Assembly (NCBI GenBank): GCA_002335115.1
Contig: DDCR01000012.1
Span: 8,060 to 41,316 of the forward strand
From: Oceanospirillaceae bacterium UBA2001
GTDB lineage: Bacteria; Pseudomonadota; Gammaproteobacteria; Pseudomonadales; Balneatricaceae
Direction of reading: 5' to 3'
DNA: 33,257 nt
The notes below the pieces were generated by a model. The model was not told the DNA's origin, searched no databases, and saw only the letters and a list, made by a program, of their open reading frames with translations. This document shows, in pieces, positions 1-8,128 of this stretch. Within the stretch, counting starts at the first letter, position 1, and each line of letters begins with the position of its first letter. A program made the position numbers and the translations under genes.

Positions 1-1160
1 CCACGGTTGGTATATTTTTTAGCAATAGAGATCACCAAACGGAGGTTGGCTTCCACCATTTCTTTTTTAGCACGTCGGGCTCTTACTTCGCCCATGGTCA
101 TGCGACGGTTGATGTCTTTGATTTCGGCCAAGCTAAGCCCAGCTTCTTCAACCACCATAGACAGCTTTCGTTGCGCGCGGCGCAGATCGACCGCATTTCG
201 GCGAATGGCAGGCGCATAAGAGGCACCGCTGGCAATCAACTCATCAGCCCACTCAATATTGGTTTCGTTACCTGGAAACTCAGCAAGGAAAACATCACGC
301 GGCATTTTTGCTTTGCGATTACAGATGATGCTAATAATCTTTTCTTGGGCACGAATGCGAGCGAGTGCACCACGGGGGTATTTCGCCACAGATTCAAAAT
401 GCTTAGGCACTAATTTTAGTGGTGAGAATAAAAAGCCAAGGTGAGCATAGGCTTCCTTAGCTTGCTTGCTTTCGCGGCCATGTTTTTCAACTGCCAGCAG
501 AGCCACGACCAGATGATCCTCTAGTTCGGCAAAGCGCTCAGCCGTTTCAATGGGATCTGGACCATTATCTGTTTCTTCTTCGTCATCATCATCATCACTT
601 TTGACGACTGTCGTTGGGTTGATCGGCGATGGGTTAGGTTCACCATCTGGATCAATATAACCACTAAAAAGATCACTTAAGCGGCCTTCTTCAATAAAGA
701 TGCGTTTATACACATCGATAATGGTAATGACACTATCAGGATAATGCGCTAAAGCTGCCATTACATCCCGCAGACCTTCTTCAATGCGTTTAGCAATGAC
801 GATCTCACCCTCACGGGTGAGTAACTCTACAGTACCCATTTCACGCATATACATACGCACAGGGTCAGTCGTACGGCCAGCCTCATTTTCCACTGCTGCC
901 AACGCTGCTGCAGCTTCTTCAGCGGCGGCTTCATCGGTAGAGTCACCGTCGGTCATGAGCAGCGTTTCAGCATCTGGCGCTTGCTCAGATACAGTGATGC
1001 CCATGTCGTTAATCATACCGATGATATCTTCGACTTGATCTGGATCTGCGATATTTTGAGGCAGGTGGTCGTTAACTTCTGCGTAAGTTAAAAAGCCCTG
1101 CTCACGCCCTTTGGTGATCAGTTCTTTTAGGCGTGATTGTTGCTGTTCATTGGCGGCCAT
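1..1160 (-). CDS. rpoD: RNA polymerase primary sigma factor RpoD (sigma-70), 5' part only
   Basis: Housekeeping sigma factor that directs RNA polymerase to -35/-10 promoters. The first 386 residues are present; the rest lies beyond the left edge. The N-terminus (QQQSRLKELITKGREQGFLT, then DPDQVEDIIGMINDMGI) is the typical region 1.1 of proteobacterial RpoD. Region 1.2 follows near residue 98 (DPVRMYMREMGTVELLTREG). An acidic Asp/Glu run near residue 190 sits in the non-conserved region, and the last visible residues (KKEMVEANLRLVISIAKKY) are the start of region 2.1. ATG at 1160 is preceded by an AGGG ribosome-binding site. It is the last gene of the rpsU-yqeY-dnaG-rpoD group, 210 bases after dnaG, and that gap holds a candidate promoter of its own. 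Identity is secure; only the truncation limits the annotation. Confidence 0.98.
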   Translation of the reverse strand, partial: MAANEQQQSRLKELITKGREQGFLTYAEVNDHLPQNIADPDQVEDIIGMINDMGITVSEQAPDAETLLMTDGDSTDEAAAEEAAAALAAVENEAGRTTDPVRMYMREMGTVELLTREGEIVIAKRIEEGLRDVMAALAHYPDSVITIIDVYKRIFIEEGRLSDLFSGYIDPDGEPNPSPINPTTVVKSDDDDDEEETDNGPDPIETAERFAELEDHLVVALLAVEKHGRESKQAKEAYAHLGFLFSPLKLVPKHFESVAKYPRGALARIRAQEKIISIICNRKAKMPRDVFLAEFPGNETNIEWADELIASGASYAPAIRRNAVDLRRAQRKLSMVVEEAGLSLAEIKDINRRMTMGEVRARRAKKEMVEANLRLVISIAKKYTNR

Positions 1161-1207
1161 GGCAACCCTATATTTAGTGAGCGGATATATGAAAAAGTCA
1201 GCTCTCG

Positions 1208-1213
1208 ATTATA
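1208..1213 (-). promoter_or_regulatory. Candidate -10 element of an rpoD-proximal promoter
   Basis: A perfect TATAAT on the minus strand lies about 47 bases before the rpoD start codon, within the dnaG-rpoD spacer. No good -35 hexamer is visible at 17-18 bases, so it would need an activator or be weak. Internal promoters ahead of rpoD are known in E. coli. This is a motif-level call only. Confidence 0.35.
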
Positions 1214-1370
1214 GTGGAAAAACCAAAATTCCGCCACATATCGTACGAGATTAGCTGATGTTTTGTGCTTTTTGAGGCCTGCACGTGGCTAGGGCTAAAT
1301 TGGGTCTGTTTTTGCGATGCCTAGCATGCCGCCCGATAGCCTCGGACCAGTAAAAGATCCGCAGTAATTA

Positions 1371-3440
1371 CTATTGTCTACTTTTTAGCCGCTTTTGCAA
1401 CTCTTCTTTTTCTCTGAGTAGCTCTTTTAGCTGTTTTTTGATGCTGGCGTCAGCATTAGGCTGTGATGCCAAGTGCAAGAGTTGGTTCAGACGTTCTTCA
1501 AAATGGTGTCCCAAGAGTCGACTAATGGCTTCTTCTAGCTGTTGTGGGTAGTTACCTTGGGGTAGGAGTGATTCCATAGCCGCTAACTGCCGCAGCATTG
1601 GCCAAGCATCCCATGTGGCGCACTCAATATGCAATTCAGCAGGGTTTGGCCAGCGCTTTAAGGTTTGGAACATATCCTGCACGGTGTTAAGCAACTGAAT
1701 AAGTACGCCGGCGTCTTGCATCTTTAATGCACTTAAATGACTGGGAATTTGTGACACGTGTTCTGCCGTTTCTGGATGCCGTAATATTATCCGCAAGGCG
1801 GCGTGAGCAGGGTTTTGTACCTTAGGTAAAGTGGCACTAAAATATGGTTTTAACGCCGTCAACGGGTCGTTAGTGGGTGTGGCCTGATGCTGATCAGGAT
1901 CTTCTTGGTGCCAGTGCTGGGTGTCTTGTAAGTGATCTGGCAGTGCATCAGCCATGGGGTAGTCAGGATATTCTCTGCTATCACCTTCATGATGACCTTT
2001 ATCATTGGCATTGCTATTAAGGGCGCTTATTGTTGGCCCATCAAAGGCCGTGGCTGAGTTCTTTTGTTGGGTGTTGGCAAAGTCTTGTATGTTGCTCTTT
2101 TCAGTCATAATGGGCGTTTTAAGCGCACTTAACTCTGCTAAGGTGTCTTTGTCTAGCCCCGTAATCTTACTTAATCGAGCCTCCATCATGCTGTGCATAA
2201 TGCCTTTGGGGATGGTGGCGATTAACGGGCTAGCGTCAGTGGCAAGTTTTGCTCTGTGTTCTAAATTATGTGGATCCAGGTCTTGGCTCAAACGTTGAAA
2301 CAAAAAATCGCTCAGTGGTGTGGCGTCGACGATGCGAGCTGTAAGCTGATCTTTACCTTCTTGACGTACTAACGAATCAGGGTCTTCTCCATCGGGCAAT
2401 AATAAAAAGCGTGCCTGACGTCCATCGACCATAAAAGGCAGGCAAGTGTGCATTGCACGATCTGCTGCTTTGAGTCCTGCAGCGTCACCATCAAAACAAA
2501 ATACCACTTCGCTAACCAATTTAAAAATACGTTCTAAATGAAAACTGCTGGTGCTGGTGCCAAGGGTAGCTACAGCATAATTAATGTCGTGCTGTGCTAA
2601 CGCCACCACATCCATGTACCCCTCAACCACCATAATGCGTTTCAGGTTACGTTCATGTTGGCGGGCCTCATAAAGTCCATAAAGCTCTTTTTGTTTGTGA
2701 AAAACCACCGTTTCTGGGGAGTTTAAGTATTTGGGTTTATCATCGCCTAAGACACGGCCACCAAACGCAATAATACGGCCTTTGTAGTCTTTAATTGGGA
2801 ACATAATGCGATCCCTGAAACGGTCATAGCGGCGTTTGTTTTCTTCTTTCTCTACCGCCATGCCAGCGTCAATAAGTGCTTGTTCTTGCTCTTTTTTTGG
2901 AGCCAGTTCTTGTATTAGATTTTGCCAACCAGCGGGGGCATAGCCAACACCAAAGCGCTGGGCTATTTGGCCGTTTAGGCCTCGTCCTTTAAGATAAGTG
3001 ACCGCTTTTTTCCGATCTGGATGACGGCGTAATTGGCTCTGGTAATACTGACTGGCGCTGTTGAGTAATGCGTAAGCTTGGTTGCGAGCTTGAGTTTTAG
3101 CTTGGCTGGCTGCTGAGGCCGCTTTGCTAGTAATGCTGTCATCTTTAGGCACAGTGAGGCCGGCTTTACCAGCCAGTTCTTCCACCGCTTCTGGGAAATT
3201 CATGTTTGCCAATTGCATCATAAAGCCAATAGCATTGCCGCCGGCACCGCAGCCAAAGCAATAATAAAACTGCTTATCAGGAGCGACACTAAAGGAAGGG
3301 GTTTTTTCTTTGTGGAAAGGGCAGCAGGCTGAATAGTTGCGGCCTGTTTTTTTCAGCTTTACGTGACCGTCGACTAGGTCGACAATGTCGGTACGGTCGA
3401 GAAGTTCATCAATGAATGCTTGCGGTATGCGTGACGCCAA
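1371..3440 (-). CDS. dnaG: DNA primase DnaG
   Basis: Synthesises RNA primers for the replication fork and binds the DnaB helicase through its C-terminus. The 689-residue protein has the CHC2 zinc finger (C40, H43, C61, C64), the core RNA polymerase domain, and a TOPRIM domain with E273 (EGYMD) and the metal-binding DGD at 317-319. A C-terminal helicase-interaction region starts near residue 540. It is about 100 residues longer than E. coli DnaG (581) because of an Asn/Asp/His/Gln-rich linker at roughly 441-540 before the C-terminal domain. Translation starts at a TTG: the encoded MASRIPQAFIDELLDRTDIV aligns directly with the conserved DnaG N-terminus (MAGRIP...), no ATG is available nearby, and an AAAAGG lies about 9 bases upstream. 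It lies 23 bases after yqeY in the same operon. Confidence 0.98.
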   Translation of the reverse strand: MASRIPQAFIDELLDRTDIVDLVDGHVKLKKTGRNYSACCPFHKEKTPSFSVAPDKQFYYCFGCGAGGNAIGFMMQLANMNFPEAVEELAGKAGLTVPKDDSITSKAASAASQAKTQARNQAYALLNSASQYYQSQLRRHPDRKKAVTYLKGRGLNGQIAQRFGVGYAPAGWQNLIQELAPKKEQEQALIDAGMAVEKEENKRRYDRFRDRIMFPIKDYKGRIIAFGGRVLGDDKPKYLNSPETVVFHKQKELYGLYEARQHERNLKRIMVVEGYMDVVALAQHDINYAVATLGTSTSSFHLERIFKLVSEVVFCFDGDAAGLKAADRAMHTCLPFMVDGRQARFLLLPDGEDPDSLVRQEGKDQLTARIVDATPLSDFLFQRLSQDLDPHNLEHRAKLATDASPLIATIPKGIMHSMMEARLSKITGLDKDTLAELSALKTPIMTEKSNIQDFANTQQKNSATAFDGPTISALNSNANDKGHHEGDSREYPDYPMADALPDHLQDTQHWHQEDPDQHQATPTNDPLTALKPYFSATLPKVQNPAHAALRIILRHPETAEHVSQIPSHLSALKMQDAGVLIQLLNTVQDMFQTLKRWPNPAELHIECATWDAWPMLRQLAAMESLLPQGNYPQQLEEAISRLLGHHFEERLNQLLHLASQPNADASIKKQLKELLREKEELQKRLKSRQ

Positions 3441-3463
3441 GTGGTTTGCCTTTTAATAAAAGC

Positions 3464-3910
3464 TTAAGCGAGTTGCGCTTTAATTTGACCACTTACTTTG
3501 CCAATATCTGCTCGTCCTTGCAACTGCGGTTTTAAAATACCCATCACTTTGCCCATATCTTGCATGCTGCTGGCGCCAGCATCAGCGATGGCTTGGGTAA
3601 TGAGCTGGCTCACTTCGTCATCGGTAAGGGGCGTGGGTAAAAACTCTTGAATCACACTGATTTCCAAGTGTTCAATGTCGGCTAAGTCTTGGCGGTTAGC
3701 GGCTTCATATTGGCTGATAGAATCGCGACGTTGCTTGAGCATTTTATCAAGTACGGCCAAGCCACGGGCTTGGTCTAACTCAATACGCTCGTCAACTTCG
3801 ATGCGTTTGAATTCGGACATCATGGTGCGGATGCAGGTTAAGCGAGGTTTGTTTTTGTCACGCATGGCTTGTTTTTGAGCATCTTTAAGTTGAAGCTTTA
3901 AATCGGACAT
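3464..3910 (-). CDS. yqeY: GatB/YqeY domain protein
   Basis: A 148-residue protein made of one GatB/YqeY domain, the helical module that also forms the tail of the GatB amidotransferase subunit. The conserved N-terminal pattern (LKDAQKQAMRDKNKPRLTCIRTMMSEFKRIEVDER) and the C-terminal MGKVMGILKPQLQGRADIGKVSGQIK are both clear. The domain is linked to tRNA binding in GatB, but the free-standing protein has no established reaction. It sits between rpsU and dnaG, a common arrangement in Pseudomonas-type genomes, downstream of a hairpin that should reduce its transcription relative to rpsU. Confidence 0.93.
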   Translation of the reverse strand: MSDLKLQLKDAQKQAMRDKNKPRLTCIRTMMSEFKRIEVDERIELDQARGLAVLDKMLKQRRDSISQYEAANRQDLADIEHLEISVIQEFLPTPLTDDEVSQLITQAIADAGASSMQDMGKVMGILKPQLQGRADIGKVSGQIKAQLA

Positions 3911-3980
3911 GGTGAGTTCTCGCTGAGTTGGTTTCAGTAATTATAGCGTAACTAGGCGTACACTCAATGCGTAAACGTCA

Positions 3981-4018
3981 GAAACAACAAAGGGGCGGGT
4001 AACTGAAAAACCGCCCCT
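3981..4018 (-). terminator. Terminator-like hairpin between rpsU and yqeY
   Basis: On the minus strand a perfect 8-bp GC-rich stem (AGGGGCGG with CCGCCCCT, at 3991-3998 and 4011-4018) with a 12-base loop is followed by the T-rich run TTGTTGTTTC. This is the structure of an intrinsic terminator. Because dnaG and rpoD lie downstream with no strong promoter seen between, it is most likely partial. It matches in position the leaky terminator that separates rpsU from dnaG in the E. coli operon. Confidence 0.8.
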
Positions 4019-4109
4019 AAGTATCGCTTTACTCAACTATGCCTTTAAACTGTGCTTTGTTTATTGGCTGTAAAGCAGGTCGTCCAAGGTTCTATATTAG
4101 GCGTAAAGC

Positions 4110-4325
4110 CTAGTATAAGCGAACGTGACGACGGTTCTCGCGAACTAGCTTCTTCGCGTGGCGCTTAACGGCAGCTGCAGCTTGACGCTTGCGCACGCTG
4201 GTTGGCTTCTCGTAGAATTCTTTTGAGCGAACATCTGCTAAAGTGCCCGCTTTTTCACAAGCACGCTTGAAGCGACGTAAGGCAATGTCAAATGGTTCGT
4301 TGTCTTTCAGTTTTACAGCTGGCAT
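4110..4325 (-). CDS. rpsU: 30S ribosomal protein bS21
   Basis: Small basic ribosomal protein of the 30S platform, needed for initiation on natural mRNAs. It has 71 residues, the usual length, starting [27 protein letters not shown] and ending in a very basic tail. An upstream in-frame ATG at 4391 would add 22 residues not found in the family. The start at 4325 matches the family and has AGGTAGAG just upstream, so it is preferred. It is the first gene of the rpsU-yqeY-dnaG-rpoD operon, with its own promoter upstream and a terminator-like hairpin downstream. Confidence 0.98.
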   Translation of the reverse strand: MPAVKLKDNEPFDIALRRFKRACEKAGTLADVRSKEFYEKPTSVRKRQAAAAVKRHAKKLVRENRRHVRLY

Positions 4326-4441
4326 ATCTCTACCTAATTGTGGACGCCGCATTAAGCAGCCATCCGAATGTTTTTCTATGCACTGACTCATGGTCTCATC
4401 GTTCGACTAGAGAAAGTGTTCCTAATTGATCAAGGCCGCAT

Positions 4442-4471
4442 ATTTTACTCTTATGTGTCGGCCAGTGTAAA
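4442..4471 (-). promoter_or_regulatory. Probable sigma-70 promoter of the rpsU operon
   Basis: On the minus strand a -35 TTTACA (4466-4471) is separated by 18 bases from a -10 TAAAAT (4442-4447). Transcription would begin near 4435, leaving a leader of about 110 bases before rpsU. It is the best -35/-10 pair I found in the rpsU-tsaD divergent spacer. Confidence 0.6.
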
Positions 4472-4603
4472 GCCCATTTGTCATCAAGTTAAAGGTGTTT
4501 TCTATAGATAGGGCAATTCACACTTCTACGTGTGGTCTTTAGGCTTGATGAAAGGTAAAATTCGGCCCTAATTGTCAAAATAATAGAGTTGATAAAGTCA
4601 TTC

Positions 4604-5638
4604 ATGCGCGTATTAGGCATAGAAACATCTTGTGATGAAACTGGGGTCGCCATCTACGATACTCAAAAGGGTATATTGTCTGAGGCGCTTTATAGTCAGG
4701 TGGCTGTGCACGCTGAATACGGTGGAGTGGTGCCAGAATTAGCCTCCAGAGATCATATCCGTAAGTTGGTGCCATTAATGAGAGAGGTGTTTGATAAGGC
4801 AGGCTTAGCTTATGGTGACGTCGATGGGGTTGCCTATACTGCAGGACCTGGGTTAATTGGGGCTTTGATGGTGGGAGCTGCTACAGGCCGTGCTTTAGGC
4901 ATGGCATGGGATCTACCCACCATTGGTGTGCATCATATGGAAGGGCACTTGCTTGCTCCCATGCTAGAAGAACATGCCCCGAAACCACCTTTTGTGGCGC
5001 TGTTAGTTTCTGGTGGTCATACACAATTGGTGCATGTACGGTCTTTGGGTGCCTACGAATTGCTTGGCGAATCTTTAGACGACGCCGCTGGTGAAGCCTT
5101 TGATAAGGTGGCCAAGATGATGGATTTAGACTACCCCGGCGGTCCCCTAGTGGCTCAGTTAGCCTTAAAAGGAGATGCCTCGCGATTTAAGTTTCCGCGC
5201 CCGATGATCGATAGACCCGGATTAGATATGAGCTTTAGTGGTTTAAAAACCGCCGTACTGTATGCCATTCAAGACATCCAAAAGCAGCAAGGGCTATTGC
5301 ATGAGCACGACAAAGCTGACATTGCGGTCGCCTTTCAACAGGCCGTGGTTGATACATTGGCCATTAAGTGCCGTCGAGCTTTACAGCAAACGCAGCTGTC
5401 TACGCTTGTCATGGCCGGTGGAGTGAGTGCTAACTTGGCCCTAAGGGACAAGCTAGCAGCAGAGACTGCCAAATTGCGTGCTAAGGTCTATTACCCAAGG
5501 CCAGAATACTGCACTGATAACGGGGCAATGATCGCTTACGCAGGTGCTCAGCGTTTGGCAGTTGGCCAATGTGATGACCTCACACTAAAAGTAAAACCAC
5601 GCTGGCCATTAAGTGACTTGCCGCTAGTGGTTCAATAA
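4604..5638 (+). CDS. tsaD: tRNA N6-adenosine threonylcarbamoyltransferase TsaD
   Basis: Transfers threonylcarbamoyl from TC-AMP to A37 of ANN-decoding tRNAs, working with TsaB and TsaE. The protein starts [19 protein letters not shown], almost identical to E. coli TsaD, so the ATG at 4604 is chosen over an in-frame TTG 15 bases upstream. The iron-binding HxxxH pair (H111, H115 in HHMEGH), the [13 protein letters not shown] segment and the C-terminal [11 protein letters not shown] motif are all present; 344 residues is normal. It reads away from rpsU and is followed by folB after 36 bases. In Pseudomonas, as I recall, plsY lies between tsaD and folB; it is not here. Confidence 0.97.
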   Translation: MRVLGIETSCDETGVAIYDTQKGILSEALYSQVAVHAEYGGVVPELASRDHIRKLVPLMREVFDKAGLAYGDVDGVAYTAGPGLIGALMVGAATGRALGMAWDLPTIGVHHMEGHLLAPMLEEHAPKPPFVALLVSGGHTQLVHVRSLGAYELLGESLDDAAGEAFDKVAKMMDLDYPGGPLVAQLALKGDASRFKFPRPMIDRPGLDMSFSGLKTAVLYAIQDIQKQQGLLHEHDKADIAVAFQQAVVDTLAIKCRRALQQTQLSTLVMAGGVSANLALRDKLAAETAKLRAKVYYPRPEYCTDNGAMIAYAGAQRLAVGQCDDLTLKVKPRWPLSDLPLVVQ

Positions 5639-5674
5639 TTACCGGGTGATCTACCCACACCAAGAGATTTTGCA

Positions 5675-6034
5675 ATGGACACAGTATATGTACATGGTTT
5701 AACCGTAGACACGGTCATTGGTATTTTTGATTGGGAACGTGAAATTCGCCAAACGGTGGTGTTAGACGTAGAGATGGCGGTGGATATTAGCCCCTCAGCA
5801 GCAACTGAAGACATCGATCGCACGGTCAGTTACAAAGACGTTTCAGATCGCCTGACGCAGTTTGTAGAACAAAGTGAATTCTTACTGGTTGAGACCATGG
5901 CAGAACAAATTGCGGGGTTAATTTTGACGGAGTTCCCGGTACCTTTTGTGCGTATCAAGCTAGGTAAGCCTGATGCAATTGCTAATGCCCGTGACGTGGG
6001 AGTAATTATTGAGCGCGGCCAAAAGCCAGCCTGA
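5675..6034 (+). CDS. folB: Dihydroneopterin aldolase FolB
   Basis: Converts 7,8-dihydroneopterin to 6-hydroxymethyl-7,8-dihydropterin and glycolaldehyde in folate synthesis. The 119-residue protein shows the family pattern: V-H-GL-V-T-IGIFDWEREIRQTV near the N-terminus, Y53 in VSYKD, E73 in LVETMAEQIA, and the catalytic lysine K98 in VRIKLGKPDA. Its stop codon shares one base with the folK start (TGATG), which suggests translational coupling of two consecutive steps of the pathway. Confidence 0.96.
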   Translation: MDTVYVHGLTVDTVIGIFDWEREIRQTVVLDVEMAVDISPSAATEDIDRTVSYKDVSDRLTQFVEQSEFLLVETMAEQIAGLILTEFPVPFVRIKLGKPDAIANARDVGVIIERGQKPA

Positions 6035-6522
6035 TGACTTCTGTTTACTTGGGTTTAGGGGCCAACATTGAGCCCCAAGCTAGCCTTCAAACAGGCATAA
6101 CTGAGCTCAGAGTGGCCTTTGGTGAAGTGCATTTATCACCGGTCTACCGGGCCCCCGCAGTGGGCATGGATGGACCAGATTTTCTCAACATGGTGGTGGC
6201 TTTTGCTTGTCCCATGAGTCACGCAGAATTAGTGCAATGGATACGTGAGATAGAAACTAAGCATGGGCGCAAAAGGGCTGCTGGATTAGACATTAAGCCC
6301 ACTAGTCACGGCCTAGATATGGATTTATTATTATTTGGTCAATTAGTGGATGTTAACGCTAATGTGCCGCGGGCAGATATTTTAACCTGTGCCTATGTAA
6401 TGCAGCCATTGGCAGACATCGCCCCAAACCTAGTGCACCCAGTGCAGGGTCTAACCATAAGTCAGCTCAACACGGCATGTCAGTTCGACCAAGTCCTGTG
6501 GCCTACTGAATATTGTTTTTAA
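6034..6522 (+). CDS. folK: 6-hydroxymethyl-7,8-dihydropterin pyrophosphokinase FolK
   Basis: Transfers pyrophosphate from ATP to 6-hydroxymethyl-7,8-dihydropterin, the step after FolB. The 162 residues carry the N-terminal YLGLGANI, the LSPVYRAPAVG-DGPDFLNMV substrate region and the magnesium-binding D95-x-D97 in HGLDMDLLLFG. The usual GPR before that motif is replaced by TSHG, a local divergence that keeps both aspartates. It starts inside the folB stop codon. It converges on cca with a 41-base gap containing only a weak palindrome (GCCTCGAGGC at 6536-6545). Confidence 0.94.
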   Translation: MTSVYLGLGANIEPQASLQTGITELRVAFGEVHLSPVYRAPAVGMDGPDFLNMVVAFACPMSHAELVQWIREIETKHGRKRAAGLDIKPTSHGLDMDLLLFGQLVDVNANVPRADILTCAYVMQPLADIAPNLVHPVQGLTISQLNTACQFDQVLWPTEYCF

Positions 6523-6563
6523 AGTTTTAAATTGAAGCCTCGAGGCCAAGACGTGTTGTTATT

Positions 6564-7694
6564 TTAGGTCTTAGAACGACTAAGGCATTCTATTTGAGCT
6601 GCTTTGAGGGCTTCTCCGAGGGCCTTACCCTTAAAACCTTGAGCCATTAATGAAGCGGGTTTTACGGCGTGTATTCGTTCTAAGTCATCTAACATCGTCT
6701 GCTTTGGCGATTGCCACCCAAAAAGGGGCTCTTGGGTTTGGGTGATGGCTTGGCATAAACACAACAGGTCATCCAATAATTCTGTATGGCGCATAAGGCC
6801 AAGGTTACTCAGCAGTAGATGCTTTTGTGCAGCTTCTAATTCAGTGTAAGCGCGCAACTGACGTTGATGGTTGCTGGTGGCAAGCGCTAAAGCTTTGTGC
6901 TGGTTGGGTAACTTAATTTGTTTCGCAAGGTCTTCAATTTGAGGCTTATTGAGCTGATATAACACACCTGTGAAACGCACTTCGGTCCGGGTACTAGCTG
7001 CGCTTGTGAGCCTCAGTGTGTTGAGCGCTTGAGGTCTGCGTGCAAGGAGTTCTGTTAAGGCGGGCATGAGTCGGTGCAGTGCGCCACAAACTTCTAATAC
7101 TTCAAAATAAATCCATGGGCTCTGACTGCTTAGGGCTTTTTGTGTTTCTTGCCAGACACGCTCTTTGGCTAGGGTGGCTAATTCACCTGAGGCGCTGATA
7201 ATAGCTAACAGGGCTTGGGTTTCAGAAGCAATGCTGAAGCCTAAGTGATGCAGATGGGCGGCAAAGCGTGCCGTTCTTAGTACCCGCAAGGGGTCTTCAC
7301 TGAAGGCTTTAGACACATGACGTAAGCGCTTTGCTTTTATGTCTTCTTGACCGCCATAGGGGTCAATCAGATCACCATTAGATGCTTGAGCGATTGCGTT
7401 GATGGTAAGGTCCCGGCGCAGTAAGTCCTCTTCTAAGGTCACCTCTGGTGTGGCATGAACTTGAAAGCCCTTATAGCCTTGGCCAGCTTTACGCTCGGTG
7501 CGGGCAAGGGCGTACTCTTCTTTGCTTTTGGGGTGTAAGAAAACAGGAAAGTCTTTGCCTACCTGTTGATAGCCCAAAGTAAGCAAGGCTTCAGCACTGC
7601 TCCCAACCACCACATAATCACGCTCTTTGACAGTGAGGCCTAATAGGCCGTCGCGCACGGCTCCACCGACTAAATAAGTCTGACTAGAGTTCAT
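6564..7694 (-). CDS. cca: CCA-adding tRNA nucleotidyltransferase, HD motif lost
   Basis: Adds or repairs the 3' CCA end of tRNAs. The N-terminal catalytic domain closely follows bacterial Cca: YLVGGAVRDGLLGL, the metal-binding E24-x-D26 (KERDYVVVG), VGKDFPVFLHP, EEYALARTERK, and RRDLTINAIA at 93-102. E. coli Cca is 412 residues and carries a C-terminal HD phosphohydrolase domain. Here the protein is 376, the HP...GIHT segment is missing, and the expected HDLGK reads YQLNK (246-250). The phosphatase/phosphodiesterase activities are therefore probably absent while CCA addition is kept. The gene follows glpE after 12 bases, without a clear ribosome-binding site. Confidence 0.93.
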   Translation of the reverse strand: MNSSQTYLVGGAVRDGLLGLTVKERDYVVVGSSAEALLTLGYQQVGKDFPVFLHPKSKEEYALARTERKAGQGYKGFQVHATPEVTLEEDLLRRDLTINAIAQASNGDLIDPYGGQEDIKAKRLRHVSKAFSEDPLRVLRTARFAAHLHHLGFSIASETQALLAIISASGELATLAKERVWQETQKALSSQSPWIYFEVLEVCGALHRLMPALTELLARRPQALNTLRLTSAASTRTEVRFTGVLYQLNKPQIEDLAKQIKLPNQHKALALATSNHQRQLRAYTELEAAQKHLLLSNLGLMRHTELLDDLLCLCQAITQTQEPLFGWQSPKQTMLDDLERIHAVKPASLMAQGFKGKALGEALKAAQIECLSRSKT

Positions 7695-7706
7695 GTGGAG
7701 TGATTT

Positions 7707-8027
7707 TCATAGTGAGTTGCAATGCTCTGGACACTGCACGCAGTAGGCAGTGAAACCGCCTTCAAGACTATAAACCTCATCAAAGCCTTGCTGGGCTAAA
7801 AAGCCTGCGGCTTGAATGGAGCTGATGCCATGGTAGCAACAAACAATGATGGGTTTATCCATGTCTGCTTCACGTAAAAAGTCTGGCAAGGTATCGTTAT
7901 CAATACGTTCACTATTTTTAATGTGGTGTTGTTGGTAACTATTGGCATCGCGGATATCGACGAGGTAGGCACCTTGGCTAACCTTGTCCATAACATCAGC
8001 TGGGGCAATGGGTATAACGTCAGACAT
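7707..8027 (-). CDS. glpE: GlpE-type single-domain rhodanese (thiosulfate sulfurtransferase)
   Basis: A 106-residue rhodanese domain that would move sulfane sulfur from thiosulfate to cyanide or a thiol acceptor such as thioredoxin. VDIRDANSY, the active-site loop CCYHGISS with catalytic C64 (adjacent to C63), and the final SLEGGFTAY match GlpE closely. Two further cysteines lie in the tail (CVQCPEHC), giving a C-x2-C-x3-C pattern not typical of E. coli GlpE. It lies between apaH and cca, far from any glycerol gene; the same neighbourhood is seen in Pseudomonas. Confidence 0.9.
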   Translation of the reverse strand: MSDVIPIAPADVMDKVSQGAYLVDIRDANSYQQHHIKNSERIDNDTLPDFLREADMDKPIIVCCYHGISSIQAAGFLAQQGFDEVYSLEGGFTAYCVQCPEHCNSL

Positions 8028-8128
8028 ATTCGAATCCTATAGAGTCTCATCAGCAGTGTAGTGCTTGTAAGTGATTTGTGCAATTCTGTATTAGGGAAAA
8101 CTAATAACAAGGAATTGGGTAAATAAAG

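Noticed and set aside
580..598. TCA trinucleotide repeat within rpoD
   Set aside because: It encodes the acidic Asp run common in the non-conserved region of RpoD; no reason to call a microsatellite element.
2005..2298. Open frame antisense to dnaG, and many similar ones opposite or out of frame with other genes
   Set aside because: They lie inside strongly conserved genes, have no recognisable domains and no ribosome-binding sites; treated as shadows.
4519..4534. CACAC-TTCTAC-GTGTG inverted repeat upstream of tsaD
   Set aside because: Only five base pairs and no link to a promoter that I could place with confidence.
6536..6545. GCCTCGAGGC as a terminator between folK and cca
   Set aside because: As a hairpin it gives only about three base pairs around a four-base loop, without a proper T-tract, so no terminator is claimed there.
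8089..8106. TATTAG/CTAATA inverted repeat between apaH and glpE
   Set aside because: Six AT-rich base pairs with no T-tract; expected by chance in an AT-rich spacer.
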